Notes: generated by a model not told the origin, from the letters alone. A DNA stretch of 64,000 nt from Chitinophagaceae bacterium (GCA_947374225.1 CANCAY010000002.1:1-64000); one strand, 5' to 3'; positions 28,261 through 37,862 are shown, numbered from the stretch's first letter. A program made the numbers and translations.

Positions 28261-28338
28261 TGCCATTTATCCTAAATATGTTTATTACAAACGTTTGAAT
28301 TTCTATTTAATTTATATTGTGATACAAAATAAATTACA

Positions 28339-31221
28339 TTGAAAAAACGATTGCCTGCTATTAAGCCCAGCTTATTATTACTAACACTATGCGTGTTAGC
28401 TAGTATTGTCACATTTGTGGCTTGTAACCAAAATGGTTCAGATACCAAAAAACCTGATGAGAATAGATTTACTCCAGTAGTTTTAACAGCCGAAGGAGAT
28501 TTTGATGAGCCAATGAGCTTTGAAGTTTTAAAAGACGGAAAAGTTTTCATTAGTGAGCGTAAAGGTGCTTTAAAACTATTCGACCCAATTACTAAAATGG
28601 TTTCATTGGTAGGAACTATTCCAGTGAATACTAAATACACAAATGCAGAAGGCGTTGTAAGTGAAGCGGAAGAAGGATTTATGGGCTTTACCATTGACCC
28701 TAATTTTGATGCAAACCATTGGGTTTATTTATACTATTCACATCCAACAATTGCGAAGCATGTACTTACACGTTGGGAAATCAAGAACGATAAATTAGTA
28801 CAAGGTTCTGAAAAAGTATTATTAGACGTTGCTACACAACGTGAATCTTGTTGTCATACAGGTGGTGGAATGACATGGGATGCTAAAGGAGACTTATTCT
28901 TGTCTGTAGGAAACAATACAGGTAATGTTGCCGACAAATCTCAAACAGACGAGCGTCCAAACCGCAGTAGCTGGGATGATCAACGTGGTTCTGGTAATAC
29001 AAATGACTTACGTGGTAAAATTTTACGCATACATCCAGAAGCGGACGGTACTTATTCAATTCCTGAAGGAAATTTATTTGCAAAAGGAACTCCTAAAACT
29101 CGAGCAGAAATTTACACCATGGGTCATAGAAATCCTTGGAGACCTTCTGTAGACAGTAAAACAGGATGGTTGTATTGGGGTGAAGTAGGTCCAGATGCAA
29201 ATGCAGATTCTAAAACTACTAAAGCGGGAATGGATGAATTTAACCAGGCTCGCAAGCCAGGTAATTTTGGATGGCCGTATTTTATTGGAGAAAATAGAGG
29301 ATATCCTTACTATGACTATATCACAAATACAGTTCACGAGGAAAATAATCCTACTAAGCCAATTAACAACTCTGTTAATAACACTGGTTTAAATGAATTA
29401 CCTGCAGCGCAACCTGCATTTATTTCTTATCCTTATGGTGTGTCTGAGAAATTTCCTGAAGTGGGAACTGGTTCTCGTTGTGCAGTTGGGGGCCCAATTT
29501 ATAGACAAGCAGATTTCAAAGACGCTAAGCGTCCTTTCCCTGCTTATTTTGAAGGTAAGTGGTTGGCTACAGATTTATCTCGTGGCTGGATCATGAGTAT
29601 TAGTATGGACGATAATGGTAATTATAAATCCATGGAACGTTTCTTACCTAACTATCAACCTATCGAACCAATCGATATTAAATTTGGTCATGACGGTGAT
29701 TTATATGTTTTGGAATATGGTAGCAACTGGTTTAGAAAAAGTGATAATGCTAAATTGGTAAGAATTGAATACAATGCAGGAAACAGAACTCCAGTAGTAA
29801 AAGCAACAGCTAGTGCTAATGGTGGTGCGGTTCCTTTTAAAGTGAAATTGTCTTCTGCAGGTACTAAAGATTATGATGGAGATGTGTTGAAATATGAGTG
29901 GAAAATTAGTCCAGTAGCAGGTGGAAAAACACAAGTGTTTTCAGAAGAAAATCCTACACTAACACTTACACAAGCTGGCGAGTACAAAGCTACTTTGACA
30001 GTAACAGATCCTAAGGGTGAAAAAAATAGCCAAACATTACAATTAATTGCTGGTAACGAACCTCCTGCTATTACATTGGACATTGCTGGAAACAAAAGCT
30101 TCTTTTTCCCAGGTAAGCAAATTGGATATGCGATTACCGTAAATGATAAAGAAGACGGAAAAGCAGACCCAGCTCAAGTTGCAGTGAGTATTGACTACGC
30201 AACTGAAGGTTTAGATTTTGCAGAAGTAACACAACAACAAAGAAGTGTTGACGCTTCCACAAGATTTGCAGTGGCTCAATATATTATTGGAAAGAGTGAT
30301 TGTAATAACTGTCATCATTTAGACTCGAAGTCGGTAGGGCCTATGTTTGTTGATATTGCTGAAAAGTATAAGTCTAAACAAGCTTGGGCTTTAGATAGCT
30401 TACCTAAAAAAATCAGAGTTGGTGGCGGTGGCGTATGGGGCGAAGTGAATATGCCTGCACATCCTGGTGTTTCTTTAAATGACGCAAAGACTATTGTAAA
30501 TTATATTTTACATAGCAAAGAAAAAACAATCAGCACACTTGCTTTAGCTGGTAACTATACACAAGCTATTCCAACAGGTGACAATGGTAAAGGATCATTA
30601 ATTTTAAGAGCTGCTTACACAGACAAAGGTGCTAATGGAATTAATAAGATCACTACTGAAAAAATGATCATTTTAAAAAGCCCACATTTAAGTCCTAGTA
30701 ATGCAGACGTTATTTCTAATGCTACTATTAAGAAAGAATTAATGTTCTCTGTTGCAGTAAATGTGATTCCTAAAAATAATGCACATATTGCCTTTAAAAA
30801 TATTGACTTAACTGGAGTGAAGCAAATGGAATTCGCCGCTTCTGCAAATCCAGGTCAAGGATTTATAGGAGGAACTATAGAAATTAGATTGGGTAGCGCA
30901 ACTGGCACTTTGATTGGACAAACTGAAATAGTAGCTGTAGATCCATTTGCAGCTATGATGAGTGCAGCTGACGCAGTTCAAAACAATGGCGGGAAGAACA
31001 AGACGGCTGCTAAACCTAAAGTAGCTGCTAAAAAGCCTAAATTTGATTTAGCATCTATGTTTAACAAGCCAGGAATTAAAGTTGATATTACCGAGACCGC
31101 AGGAGCCAAAGATGTTTATTTTGTATTTAAAAATACAAAAGCAAAAACATTGGAACCTTTAATTGCAGTTTCTGATATCAAATTAAATGATACTAAAATT
31201 TTGGATGCGCCAAAGCCATAA
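28339..31221 (+). CDS. PQQ-type sugar dehydrogenase / PKD / cytochrome c multidomain lipoprotein
   Basis: 960 aa from a TTG start. Lipoprotein signal MKKRLPAIKPSLLLLTLCVL with lipobox ending in VAC. Residues about 45-475 form a soluble glucose/sorbosone-dehydrogenase six-blade propeller (GFMGFTIDPNFDANHWVYL, CCHTGGGMTWDAKGDLFLS, LRGKILRIHPEADG, YTMGHRNPWRP). Residues about 485-575 are a PKD domain (KLSSAGTKDYDGDVLKYEWK). A class I cytochrome c follows, with CNNCH near residue 654 and a Met ligand in VNMPAHPGVS. The C-terminus is a carbohydrate-binding-like module interrupted by an Ala/Lys linker (KNKTAAKPKVAAKKPK). It likely oxidises sugars at the cell surface, passing electrons to its own haem. 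Confidence 0.88.
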   Translation: MKKRLPAIKPSLLLLTLCVLASIVTFVACNQNGSDTKKPDENRFTPVVLTAEGDFDEPMSFEVLKDGKVFISERKGALKLFDPITKMVSLVGTIPVNTKYTNAEGVVSEAEEGFMGFTIDPNFDANHWVYLYYSHPTIAKHVLTRWEIKNDKLVQGSEKVLLDVATQRESCCHTGGGMTWDAKGDLFLSVGNNTGNVADKSQTDERPNRSSWDDQRGSGNTNDLRGKILRIHPEADGTYSIPEGNLFAKGTPKTRAEIYTMGHRNPWRPSVDSKTGWLYWGEVGPDANADSKTTKAGMDEFNQARKPGNFGWPYFIGENRGYPYYDYITNTVHEENNPTKPINNSVNNTGLNELPAAQPAFISYPYGVSEKFPEVGTGSRCAVGGPIYRQADFKDAKRPFPAYFEGKWLATDLSRGWIMSISMDDNGNYKSMERFLPNYQPIEPIDIKFGHDGDLYVLEYGSNWFRKSDNAKLVRIEYNAGNRTPVVKATASANGGAVPFKVKLSSAGTKDYDGDVLKYEWKISPVAGGKTQVFSEENPTLTLTQAGEYKATLTVTDPKGEKNSQTLQLIAGNEPPAITLDIAGNKSFFFPGKQIGYAITVNDKEDGKADPAQVAVSIDYATEGLDFAEVTQQQRSVDASTRFAVAQYIIGKSDCNNCHHLDSKSVGPMFVDIAEKYKSKQAWALDSLPKKIRVGGGGVWGEVNMPAHPGVSLNDAKTIVNYILHSKEKTISTLALAGNYTQAIPTGDNGKGSLILRAAYTDKGANGINKITTEKMIILKSPHLSPSNADVISNATIKKELMFSVAVNVIPKNNAHIAFKNIDLTGVKQMEFAASANPGQGFIGGTIEIRLGSATGTLIGQTEIVAVDPFAAMMSAADAVQNNGGKNKTAAKPKVAAKKPKFDLASMFNKPGIKVDITETAGAKDVYFVFKNTKAKTLEPLIAVSDIKLNDTKILDAPKP

Positions 31222-31232
31222 TTAAAAAATAA

Positions 31233-33770
31233 ATGTCTGAGACAAACACATCACAATTTTGGAAATTAGATATTAATTATTGGATCAATAATTTATCTAG
31301 TTCTAGTGATGGTTTGTCTCATTTTATTGCTACTAATAGGCTTAACGCTCAAGTTAAATCTAAAAGAAAACTATCCGGTTTTCAAAAAGACCTGCTCTTA
31401 TTTGCAAGCCAGTACAAGAGCCCATTAATGATTCTTCTTATTGGGGCTGTTATTTTATCTGCGTTCCTAGGAGACCATTCCGATGTTTATATCATACTTA
31501 CAATAGTAGTATCTACTGGAACATTAAGTTTTATACAAGAAAGAAATGCTAGTAAGGTAGTTGAGCAATTACAATCCATGATCACTATTAAAAGTGAGGT
31601 TCTGAGGGATGGAATTGTATTTCAAATAGCTTCCAATTTAATCGTCGCTGGAGATGTCATTTTATTTAAAGCAGGTGATATTGTTCCAGCGGACTGTATG
31701 TTAATAGAAGTGAATGACTTGAATGTAAATGAATCAAGTTTAACAGGGGAGTCCTTCCCCGTAAGAAAAGAATTGAACGCCATTGGTGACGTTTCAGAAT
31801 TGTCTAACAGAATTAATTGCATTTGGGAGGGCACGCATATTGTAAGTGGTAATGCGAAAGCGTTGGTTATTAATACTGGAGACAATACAATTTTTGGATC
31901 TATTTCTAGTCAGGCTGCTGTTACTTATGAAACCTCTTTCGAAAAAGGCATTAAGAAATTTGGATACTTCTTAATGACCATTACATTATTACTCTCTGTT
32001 TTTATTTTAATTGTTAATCTAAATGCGCATAAAAGCATTGTTGAGTCGGCTTTATTTGCATTGGCCTTAGCTGTCGGCATGGCCCCTGAATTGCTTCCCG
32101 CCATTACTACTATTGCAATGAGTGCGGGTGCTAAGAAAATGCTTGAAAAAAAAGTGATCGTTAAAAAGCTAACGTCTATTCAAAATTTAGGAGAGGTTAA
32201 TTTATTGTGTACCGATAAGACGGGTACTATTACAGCTGGTTTAATTACTGTAAAGGGAATCCTAGACTTTAACGGTAATGAATCTGATCAGGTTAAACAA
32301 TTGGCATTTTGGAATGCCTGCTTACAGTCGGGGTATGGAAATCCTATTGACGATGCTTTGAAACAATTAAACCTAGACCCAAAATTAATTCCAGTTAAAA
32401 TAGACGAAGTGCCTTATGACTTTACTAGAAAAAGATTGTCTGTATTAGTCGATACGCCTAAGGGTAAGTTGATGATTACTAAGGGTGCATTTAATGAAAT
32501 TTTGGGAATATGTACAAAAGTTAAAATAGACGATACAACAATTCAAATAGACGAATCAAAAGAAGAGAATATTATTAATCATAGTGCCAACTTGCGCAAT
32601 ATTTATGACTCATTCGGATTAGCTGGCTATAGGACTATTGGTATTTGCTATAAGTATATTAACCAATTAACCGTTCAAAGTATTGACGAGCACGATATGG
32701 TTTTTGCAGGGTTTATTCAATTAGAGGATCCGATTAAATCTGATATTATTGATACCATTGCGGCCTTGAATCAACTTTCAGTGGAGCTTAAAATAATTAC
32801 TGGAGACAATCAAAATATTGCAAAGTCTATTGCTTTAAAACTGGGTATTCAAAACCCAATCCTACTAACTGGTAAGGAAGTGCAGGAGTCTAATAACATT
32901 GACTTATTAGCAAAAATAAATCAGACACATATTTTTGCCGAAGTGGAGCCGCAGCAAAAAGAACGCATTATTCAGTTGCTAAAAAACACCTACACAGTTG
33001 CTTATATTGGTGACGGCATTAATGATGTTTCGGCTATTAACATTGCAGATGTTGGCATTTCGGTGGACAATGCGGTTGATATTGCTAAAGAAGCGGCAGA
33101 CTTTGTTTTAATGGAAAAGAATTTAATGGTCATTGTAGACGGCATTCAAGAAGGAAGAAAAACATTTACAAATACTTTAAAATATATCTTCATTAATACT
33201 GGTTCAACTTTTGGAAATATGTTTAGTGTTGTTATAGCATCGCTTTATCTTCCTTTTTTGCCCATGCTGCCTAAACAAATATTACTTACTAATTTTATTA
33301 CAGACCTTCCTTATTTATCCATCTCTTCGGATAATGTAGATAAAGAACAAGTACAAAAGCCCGGCAAATGGGACTTGAAATTAATAAGAAGGTATATGGT
33401 TCTTTTTGGAATTCATAGTACTGTATTTGACTTATGCACTTTCTATATTTTATTGAATGTATTGAAAGTTAAAGAAGGGGCATTCCAAACTGGCTGGTTT
33501 GTAGAGTCGGTACTTACTGAGTTACTTATCTTATTCATTATTCGTACTCCTAATAAATTTTTCAAAAGTAAGCCCGGCAAATATTTGATCATTTTGAGTA
33601 TTTTGGCACTCATTGTAACCATTGTGTTGCCTTATACTGAAGTTGGCACACAGGTTGGTCTTGTAGCGATGCCGTTTAAATTTTTATTAGCCATGATTTC
33701 CATTGTACTTGCCTATATAGTAACAGCAGATATGCTTAAGGTTTGGTTCTTCAGGAAATATCAGCAGTAG
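31233..33770 (+). CDS. mgtA: P-type Mg2+-importing ATPase (MgtA-like)
   Basis: 845 aa P-type ATPase. The actuator motif is LTGESFPVRKE, the phosphorylation motif DKTGTITAG near residue 327 (Ile instead of the usual Leu) and the hinge is YIGDGINDVSAI. The GMAPELLPAITTIAMS segment in TM4 matches the PEMLP-type ion site of the MgtA/MgtB group. The C-terminal helices also fit. It starts only 11 bp after the PQQ dehydrogenase gene and may be cotranscribed, an unusual pairing. No mgtA-type leader riboswitch is possible in that gap. Confidence 0.85.
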   Translation: MSETNTSQFWKLDINYWINNLSSSSDGLSHFIATNRLNAQVKSKRKLSGFQKDLLLFASQYKSPLMILLIGAVILSAFLGDHSDVYIILTIVVSTGTLSFIQERNASKVVEQLQSMITIKSEVLRDGIVFQIASNLIVAGDVILFKAGDIVPADCMLIEVNDLNVNESSLTGESFPVRKELNAIGDVSELSNRINCIWEGTHIVSGNAKALVINTGDNTIFGSISSQAAVTYETSFEKGIKKFGYFLMTITLLLSVFILIVNLNAHKSIVESALFALALAVGMAPELLPAITTIAMSAGAKKMLEKKVIVKKLTSIQNLGEVNLLCTDKTGTITAGLITVKGILDFNGNESDQVKQLAFWNACLQSGYGNPIDDALKQLNLDPKLIPVKIDEVPYDFTRKRLSVLVDTPKGKLMITKGAFNEILGICTKVKIDDTTIQIDESKEENIINHSANLRNIYDSFGLAGYRTIGICYKYINQLTVQSIDEHDMVFAGFIQLEDPIKSDIIDTIAALNQLSVELKIITGDNQNIAKSIALKLGIQNPILLTGKEVQESNNIDLLAKINQTHIFAEVEPQQKERIIQLLKNTYTVAYIGDGINDVSAINIADVGISVDNAVDIAKEAADFVLMEKNLMVIVDGIQEGRKTFTNTLKYIFINTGSTFGNMFSVVIASLYLPFLPMLPKQILLTNFITDLPYLSISSDNVDKEQVQKPGKWDLKLIRRYMVLFGIHSTVFDLCTFYILLNVLKVKEGAFQTGWFVESVLTELLILFIIRTPNKFFKSKPGKYLIILSILALIVTIVLPYTEVGTQVGLVAMPFKFLLAMISIVLAYIVTADMLKVWFFRKYQQ

Positions 33771-33790
33771 TATTTATCTTTTATTTGATC

Positions 33791-34627
33791 TTAATCTTTT
33801 GGGAAATCTGCGCCTTCAGAAACTGTTGCCCAATTATCAAAATCATTTTTTAATTCTTCTAATTTTATTCTAGCACCTTTTAAAGCAGCAGCGCCTAATA
33901 ATAATCGTAATGGCGGATTGGCTGTTTCTGTAACTTGAATCATTGCTTTTGCTGCTCTTACAGGATCCCCTGGTTGTGCCCCACTGTAACCTCTAATGTC
34001 GCCCATATTCTTCCATGCGGTACTTTGATAGTCTTCAATATTTTTAGGTCCGTCTTTTGCAGAACGACCAGCCCAGTCCGTTCTAAATCCACTAGGCGCT
34101 ATGATAGTTACATGAATGCCTAATGGAGCTACTTCTTTGTACAATGACTCGCTTAAACCGTCAACTGCATATTTGGTTGCATTATAAAATCCAACGCCAG
34201 GGAAGGACCTTAAACCCCCTATAGATGCAATATTCAAAATATGACCTGTTTTGCGTGAACGCATATGGGGTAATACTTCCTGAGTCATATTGGCTAATCC
34301 AAAAACATTAATTTCAAACATCTTTCTAATCTCGGCTTCCTCACTTTCTTCCACTGATGCAAAATATCCAATACCTGCATTATTTACTAATACGTCTATT
34401 TGTCCAAATTTTTCAATCGTTGCATTTACTGCTTCCTTGATTTCAGAAGCTTTGGTAACGTCCAATTGTACAGCAATAGCAGTCTCGGGATATTGTTCAA
34501 CAATGTCTTTAATATCTGCCGTACTTCTTGAAGCTACTGCTACTTTATAGCCTTGAGCCAGTGTTTCAAGTGCTAATGCACGTCCAAATCCTGTTGAACA
34601 TCCTGTTATTAACCAAACTTTAGTCAT
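33791..34627 (-). CDS. Short-chain dehydrogenase/reductase
   Basis: 278 aa classical SDR. The cofactor motif is VWLITGCSTGFGRALA (TGxxxGxG), the NAG motif VLVNNAGIGYFASVEE, the catalytic Ser in ILNIASIGGLRS and YxxxK in FYNATKYAVDGLSE. This subgroup (STGFGRALA, ending LLLGAAALKGARIKLEEL) comprises NADP(H)-dependent reductases of unknown substrate, frequently controlled by HxlR or TetR-type repressors. The upstream region holds three AAGTAA half-sites like those at the HxlR gene at 1859. Confidence 0.92.
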   Translation of the reverse strand: MTKVWLITGCSTGFGRALALETLAQGYKVAVASRSTADIKDIVEQYPETAIAVQLDVTKASEIKEAVNATIEKFGQIDVLVNNAGIGYFASVEESEEAEIRKMFEINVFGLANMTQEVLPHMRSRKTGHILNIASIGGLRSFPGVGFYNATKYAVDGLSESLYKEVAPLGIHVTIIAPSGFRTDWAGRSAKDGPKNIEDYQSTAWKNMGDIRGYSGAQPGDPVRAAKAMIQVTETANPPLRLLLGAAALKGARIKLEELKNDFDNWATVSEGADFPKD

Positions 34628-34660
34628 TTATTTTTTTTGCAATCTAGTCAAAAGCGCATG

Positions 34661-34697
34661 AAGTAATTTACTTTTTAAGTAACTTTTGTTCAAGTAA
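34661..34697. promoter_or_regulatory. Cluster of AAGTAA half-sites upstream of SDR gene
   Basis: AAGTAA occurs at 34661, 34677 and 34692, and TTACTT-TTT-AAGTAA (34668-34682) forms an inverted repeat. The half-site equals that in the dyad GTTACTT/AAGTAAC at the HxlR gene (1863-1889). The cluster lies between the divergent SDR and sterol-desaturase-like genes. This suggests a shared HxlR-type regulator but is inference from short motifs. Confidence 0.35.
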
Positions 34698-34716
34698 TAA
34701 AAATTAAATAAATATT

Positions 34717-35694
34717 ATGGAAATTATTAAAATTATAACTGAAAATATTAAGGGCTTTTTTGGGATGGAAGGATTGTTGCAAATTATTAAAACTGGTAAT
34801 TATTCAACGCTTCTAACTTATGAAGGAATCACTACCGCCATTGGTCCTATATTGCCAATTGTTTTAGTGTTAGAGTTAGTGAGGGGATTATTATATAAGA
34901 AGTTTAAAGTGGTTGCTTATAAAATTCCCTTCTTCACTTATGTATTTAATTCAATTATTGGAAGATACCTTTCAATAGGAATGACCATGTTTTGTATTGG
35001 GTTATTTGAACAGCATGCTTTAGTTAAAATTCCTTTTAGTTGGTACGGCTTTATAATTGGTTATATTATTTGGGAGTTTGCACATTTTATTTATCATTAT
35101 CTAGCACATAAAGTAAGATTGTTTTGGTGCTTACATGCTTCACATCATGCACCAACGAACATGAATTTATCTGTGTCGTATGCTCACTTTTTTTTAGAAG
35201 GACCTTATGCCGATATTATTAGAACTTCAATTTGTATGTTAGCAGGTGTGCCACCTCCAATGTTATTTGCAATTATGTTTATAGACGGCACTTGGGGTTC
35301 GTTTATTCATATTGGGGAATCTCTTTTGAAAGATGCACGACTTGGTTTTATTGGTAAGCTAATTCTAACCCCTTCGCATCATAGAGTACATCATGCAAAG
35401 AATGTGGAATATATGGACACTAACTTCTGTAATTTATTAAATATCTGGGACCGACTTTTTAAAACCTATCAACCAGAAAAATCAACTGTTCAGATTGAAT
35501 ACGGTACAACAAGAACAATCAAACCGGATAGTTTTTTAGACGCTTATTTTGGCGAAATTATTTCCTTATCCAAAGACGTATATAATGCTCCTGGGATAGC
35601 CAATAAGATACTTTATATTTTTATGCCACCAGGCTGGAGTCATACTGGAGACCATAAAACTGCAGCAGTTATGAAATTGAATTCAAAAGCCTAA
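34717..35694 (+). CDS. Sterol desaturase/fatty-acid hydroxylase family membrane protein
   Basis: 325 aa with about five membrane helices. The di-iron histidine boxes are WEFAHFIYHYLAHKVRLFW (HxxxH type), LHASHHAPTNMNLS and SHHRVHHAKNVEYMD. Family members are oxygen-dependent hydroxylases or desaturases of lipids, carotenoids or sterol-like molecules; in Bacteroidota the substrate is often unknown. It is divergent from the SDR, so a lipid-modification pair is possible. Confidence 0.88.
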   Translation: MEIIKIITENIKGFFGMEGLLQIIKTGNYSTLLTYEGITTAIGPILPIVLVLELVRGLLYKKFKVVAYKIPFFTYVFNSIIGRYLSIGMTMFCIGLFEQHALVKIPFSWYGFIIGYIIWEFAHFIYHYLAHKVRLFWCLHASHHAPTNMNLSVSYAHFFLEGPYADIIRTSICMLAGVPPPMLFAIMFIDGTWGSFIHIGESLLKDARLGFIGKLILTPSHHRVHHAKNVEYMDTNFCNLLNIWDRLFKTYQPEKSTVQIEYGTTRTIKPDSFLDAYFGEIISLSKDVYNAPGIANKILYIFMPPGWSHTGDHKTAAVMKLNSKA

Positions 35695-35704
35695 TTATTT
35701 ATCG

Positions 35705-35712
35705 TAAATTTG
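35705..35712 (+). promoter_or_regulatory. -7 promoter element for phnA
   Basis: TAAATTTG followed by CGCC matches the Bacteroidota -7 consensus TAnnTTTG exactly, 37 bp before the ATG at 35750. A TTG 25 bp upstream (35677-35679) is a poor -33 candidate. Confidence 0.5.
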
Positions 35713-35749
35713 CGCCGATTCTAATTTATCAATCAATTCAATTTGAACT

Positions 35750-36316
35750 ATGAAATCTACCCTTGGCAATAACCTAAAAGAAAGATCAGAAGGACTATGT
35801 GAACTTTGCGCTACCAATCAAGCTACTTGTGCTTATGCGGTGAGTCCTAAAAGTAACGACGTGATTGAGAATGAAGTTGCTTTATGTGACACTTGTCTAT
35901 CTATTATAGAAGGGGCGGATGCGGGTAGTCATTGGCAGTGTTTAGCTGGTAGTATCTGGAATACAGAGCCTAGTGTACAAGCTTTAAGTTATAGAATTTT
36001 ATATGGTGTAAGAGACCAAGAATGGGCTAGTGAAATAATTAGCTCAGTTGAATTAGACGAGACAGTAGTTACTTGGGCAGAATCTGCTTATCAAGTTTCA
36101 GCATTGCATGTTGATAGTAATGGCACACCATTAGAAAGTGGAGACACCATAGTTTTAACGCAGCAGTTAAATGTAAAGGGAGCCAATTTTATGGCACCAA
36201 AGGGAACTATTGTGAGAAAGATCAGGTTGGTTCCTGACAATGCAGAACAGATTGAGGGCAAGGTAAACGGGGATACAATCGTAATTTTAACAAAATTTGT
36301 TAAGAAATCAGTATAG
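35750..36316 (+). CDS. phnA: PhnA-domain protein
   Basis: 188 aa. The N-terminus holds two Cys pairs, GLCELCATNQ and ALCDTCLS, forming a zinc-ribbon. The C-terminus is the PhnA domain: VDSNGTPLESGDTIVLTQQL, APKGTIVRKIRLVPDNAEQI and VNGDTIVILTKFVKKS. Despite the historical name, PhnA is not part of C-P lyase; a phosphonoacetate hydrolase activity was reported for some unrelated proteins of that name, and the cellular role of this family is unclear. Monocistronic, with its own promoter and terminator. Confidence 0.92.
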   Translation: MKSTLGNNLKERSEGLCELCATNQATCAYAVSPKSNDVIENEVALCDTCLSIIEGADAGSHWQCLAGSIWNTEPSVQALSYRILYGVRDQEWASEIISSVELDETVVTWAESAYQVSALHVDSNGTPLESGDTIVLTQQLNVKGANFMAPKGTIVRKIRLVPDNAEQIEGKVNGDTIVILTKFVKKSV

Positions 36317-36344
36317 ATTCATTTTACTTTTTTTTATAATATTA

Positions 36345-36374
36345 AGCCACTTACTAGACTGTAAGTGGTTTTTT
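36345..36374 (+). terminator. Rho-independent terminator after phnA
   Basis: CCACTTAC (36347-36354) and GTAAGTGG (36361-36368) form a perfect 8-bp stem, loop TAGACT, followed by TTTTTT. It lies about 30 bp after the phnA stop. Confidence 0.88.
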
Positions 36375-36406
36375 ATTGACTACAATCAATTAAAAAAACG
36401 ACGGTG

Positions 36407-36430
36407 GTCAATGAATATTTTCTCATTGAC
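36407..36430. promoter_or_regulatory. Inverted repeat GTCAATGA-N8-TCATTGAC upstream of beta-helix lipoprotein gene
   Basis: Perfect 8-bp arms (36407-36414 and 36423-36430) lie 32 bp before the start codon at 36462 and after the phnA terminator, so they can only concern the downstream gene. No T tract follows, so an operator is more likely than a terminator. No regulator gene is adjacent. Confidence 0.45.
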
Positions 36431-36461
36431 TTTTATTTTCATTCTTAATTAAATCTATCCA

Positions 36462-37862
36462 ATGAAAATAAACACCCCCCTATTGGTTTTATTTACTGCA
36501 TCCATTTTTGGATGTGCAAAAATGGAAACCGCACAAGTTATGACGCCACAAAGTCAAGTTGTATTAGATTCTAATCGAATTAAATCTAATGCACTATCCA
36601 CTTCCAAAAAGTATTATGTTGACCCTGCTTCTACTTCCACTACTTCTAATGGAACCTTAGTTTATCCCTTTAAAACCATCAGCCAAGTTAATAATACTGC
36701 ATTGTATGCTGGTGATTCGGTCTTTTTTAAAAGAGGGCAAACATTTACAGGAAGGCTCTATATTAGTAAGTCTGGTACCGTTGACAACCCAATTGTTTTT
36801 ACCAATTATGGGACCAGTAATTCGCTACCCATTTTTGATAATGCTATTTCAAATGTAGTAACAATTGCAAATGCAAAATATGTTGAACTAAATGGCATTA
36901 AAATTATTGACAATACTATGAGCGTAACAGATCATTCTATTCAAGCTAAAATTAGTTATGCAATTATTTTAAATAATTCAAGTTATTGTACCATTAGCAA
37001 TTGTGATATTTCATTAGTTGGAGTGGGGGTTGAATTAACACCTACTTCAAATTACAATACTATTAAGAAAAATTCCATCACCAATTTACGCATGGTAAAA
37101 AATACGCCAACAACTATTAATGCGAATGACGATTTTGGAGCAAATGGATTAGTAGTAGAAAGTTCTAATAATATTATAACAGGAAATAGATTTGAAGATT
37201 GTTGGGCTAATAGCTACGACTATGTGTTTGATGGCGGCGCTGTTGAATTGTATGGCACTGCTATTAGTAATAATCGTATCGTCTATAATACTATTATAAA
37301 TAGCTGTGGATTTGTAGAAGTGGGAAGTAGTACCAATGGAATTTGTGATAATACCGTGGTGGCTTACAATAAAATTATTAATTCAGCAGGTACAGGTACT
37401 TTTCAAACCTCGGGAACTTTTGCTGTAAAAATTAGTAATTTTCAATACTACAATAATAATTTTATTGAAACGGCGAAGCAATTTACAAAACCATCTGTTT
37501 TATTTTACAGTTCACTTAAAACTCCGCCAGTTGGAATGGTAGTATTAAAGAACAATGTATTTTGGTTGTCGTCTGGGGTTAATATATTCCCTTCTTATTT
37601 CAATAATGGGGCAGTTGCTCATAGTAATAATATATTTAGACTAGCAGTTGGAACAGTTGGTATTACTTTAAATACAAGCGAACTGTTAAGCAGCAATCTT
37701 AATTTGTTTACTAATTCTGCTGGCTTGCCATCTAATTGGGATTATACTTTATTGTCAGGCACGCCTCCAATTAATTTTGGGACTAATGTTGGCTTTGGTA
37801 ATGACTTTAATGGCAATCCAATTATAAGTAGTCCAGATGCAGGCATATTAGAGAAGAATTAA
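36462..37862 (+). CDS. Parallel beta-helix lipoprotein
   Basis: 466 aa with lipoprotein signal MKINTPLLVLFTASIFGCAK (lipobox IFGC). The mature part begins KKYYVDPASTSTTSNGT followed by PFKTISQVN and GDSVFFKRGQTFTGRLYI, the standard opening of pectate-lyase-fold beta-helix proteins. Repeats such as YCTISNCDISLVG, YNTIKKNSITNLRM, NNIITGNRFEDCWAN and NNRIVYNTIINSCG follow. Probably a surface-exposed polysaccharide-binding or lyase-like protein; catalytic residues are not obvious. It stands alone behind an 8-bp inverted repeat. Confidence 0.75.
   Translation: MKINTPLLVLFTASIFGCAKMETAQVMTPQSQVVLDSNRIKSNALSTSKKYYVDPASTSTTSNGTLVYPFKTISQVNNTALYAGDSVFFKRGQTFTGRLYISKSGTVDNPIVFTNYGTSNSLPIFDNAISNVVTIANAKYVELNGIKIIDNTMSVTDHSIQAKISYAIILNNSSYCTISNCDISLVGVGVELTPTSNYNTIKKNSITNLRMVKNTPTTINANDDFGANGLVVESSNNIITGNRFEDCWANSYDYVFDGGAVELYGTAISNNRIVYNTIINSCGFVEVGSSTNGICDNTVVAYNKIINSAGTGTFQTSGTFAVKISNFQYYNNNFIETAKQFTKPSVLFYSSLKTPPVGMVVLKNNVFWLSSGVNIFPSYFNNGAVAHSNNIFRLAVGTVGITLNTSELLSSNLNLFTNSAGLPSNWDYTLLSGTPPINFGTNVGFGNDFNGNPIISSPDAGILEKN

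Noticed and set aside
28272-30095. Several small ORFs on both strands within the PQQ dehydrogenase gene
   Set aside because: All overlap the conserved propeller and PKD coding sequence in other frames and have no recognisable motifs.
31222-31232. Mg2+ riboswitch or leader upstream of the mgtA-like gene
   Set aside because: Only 11 bp separate it from the upstream stop codon.
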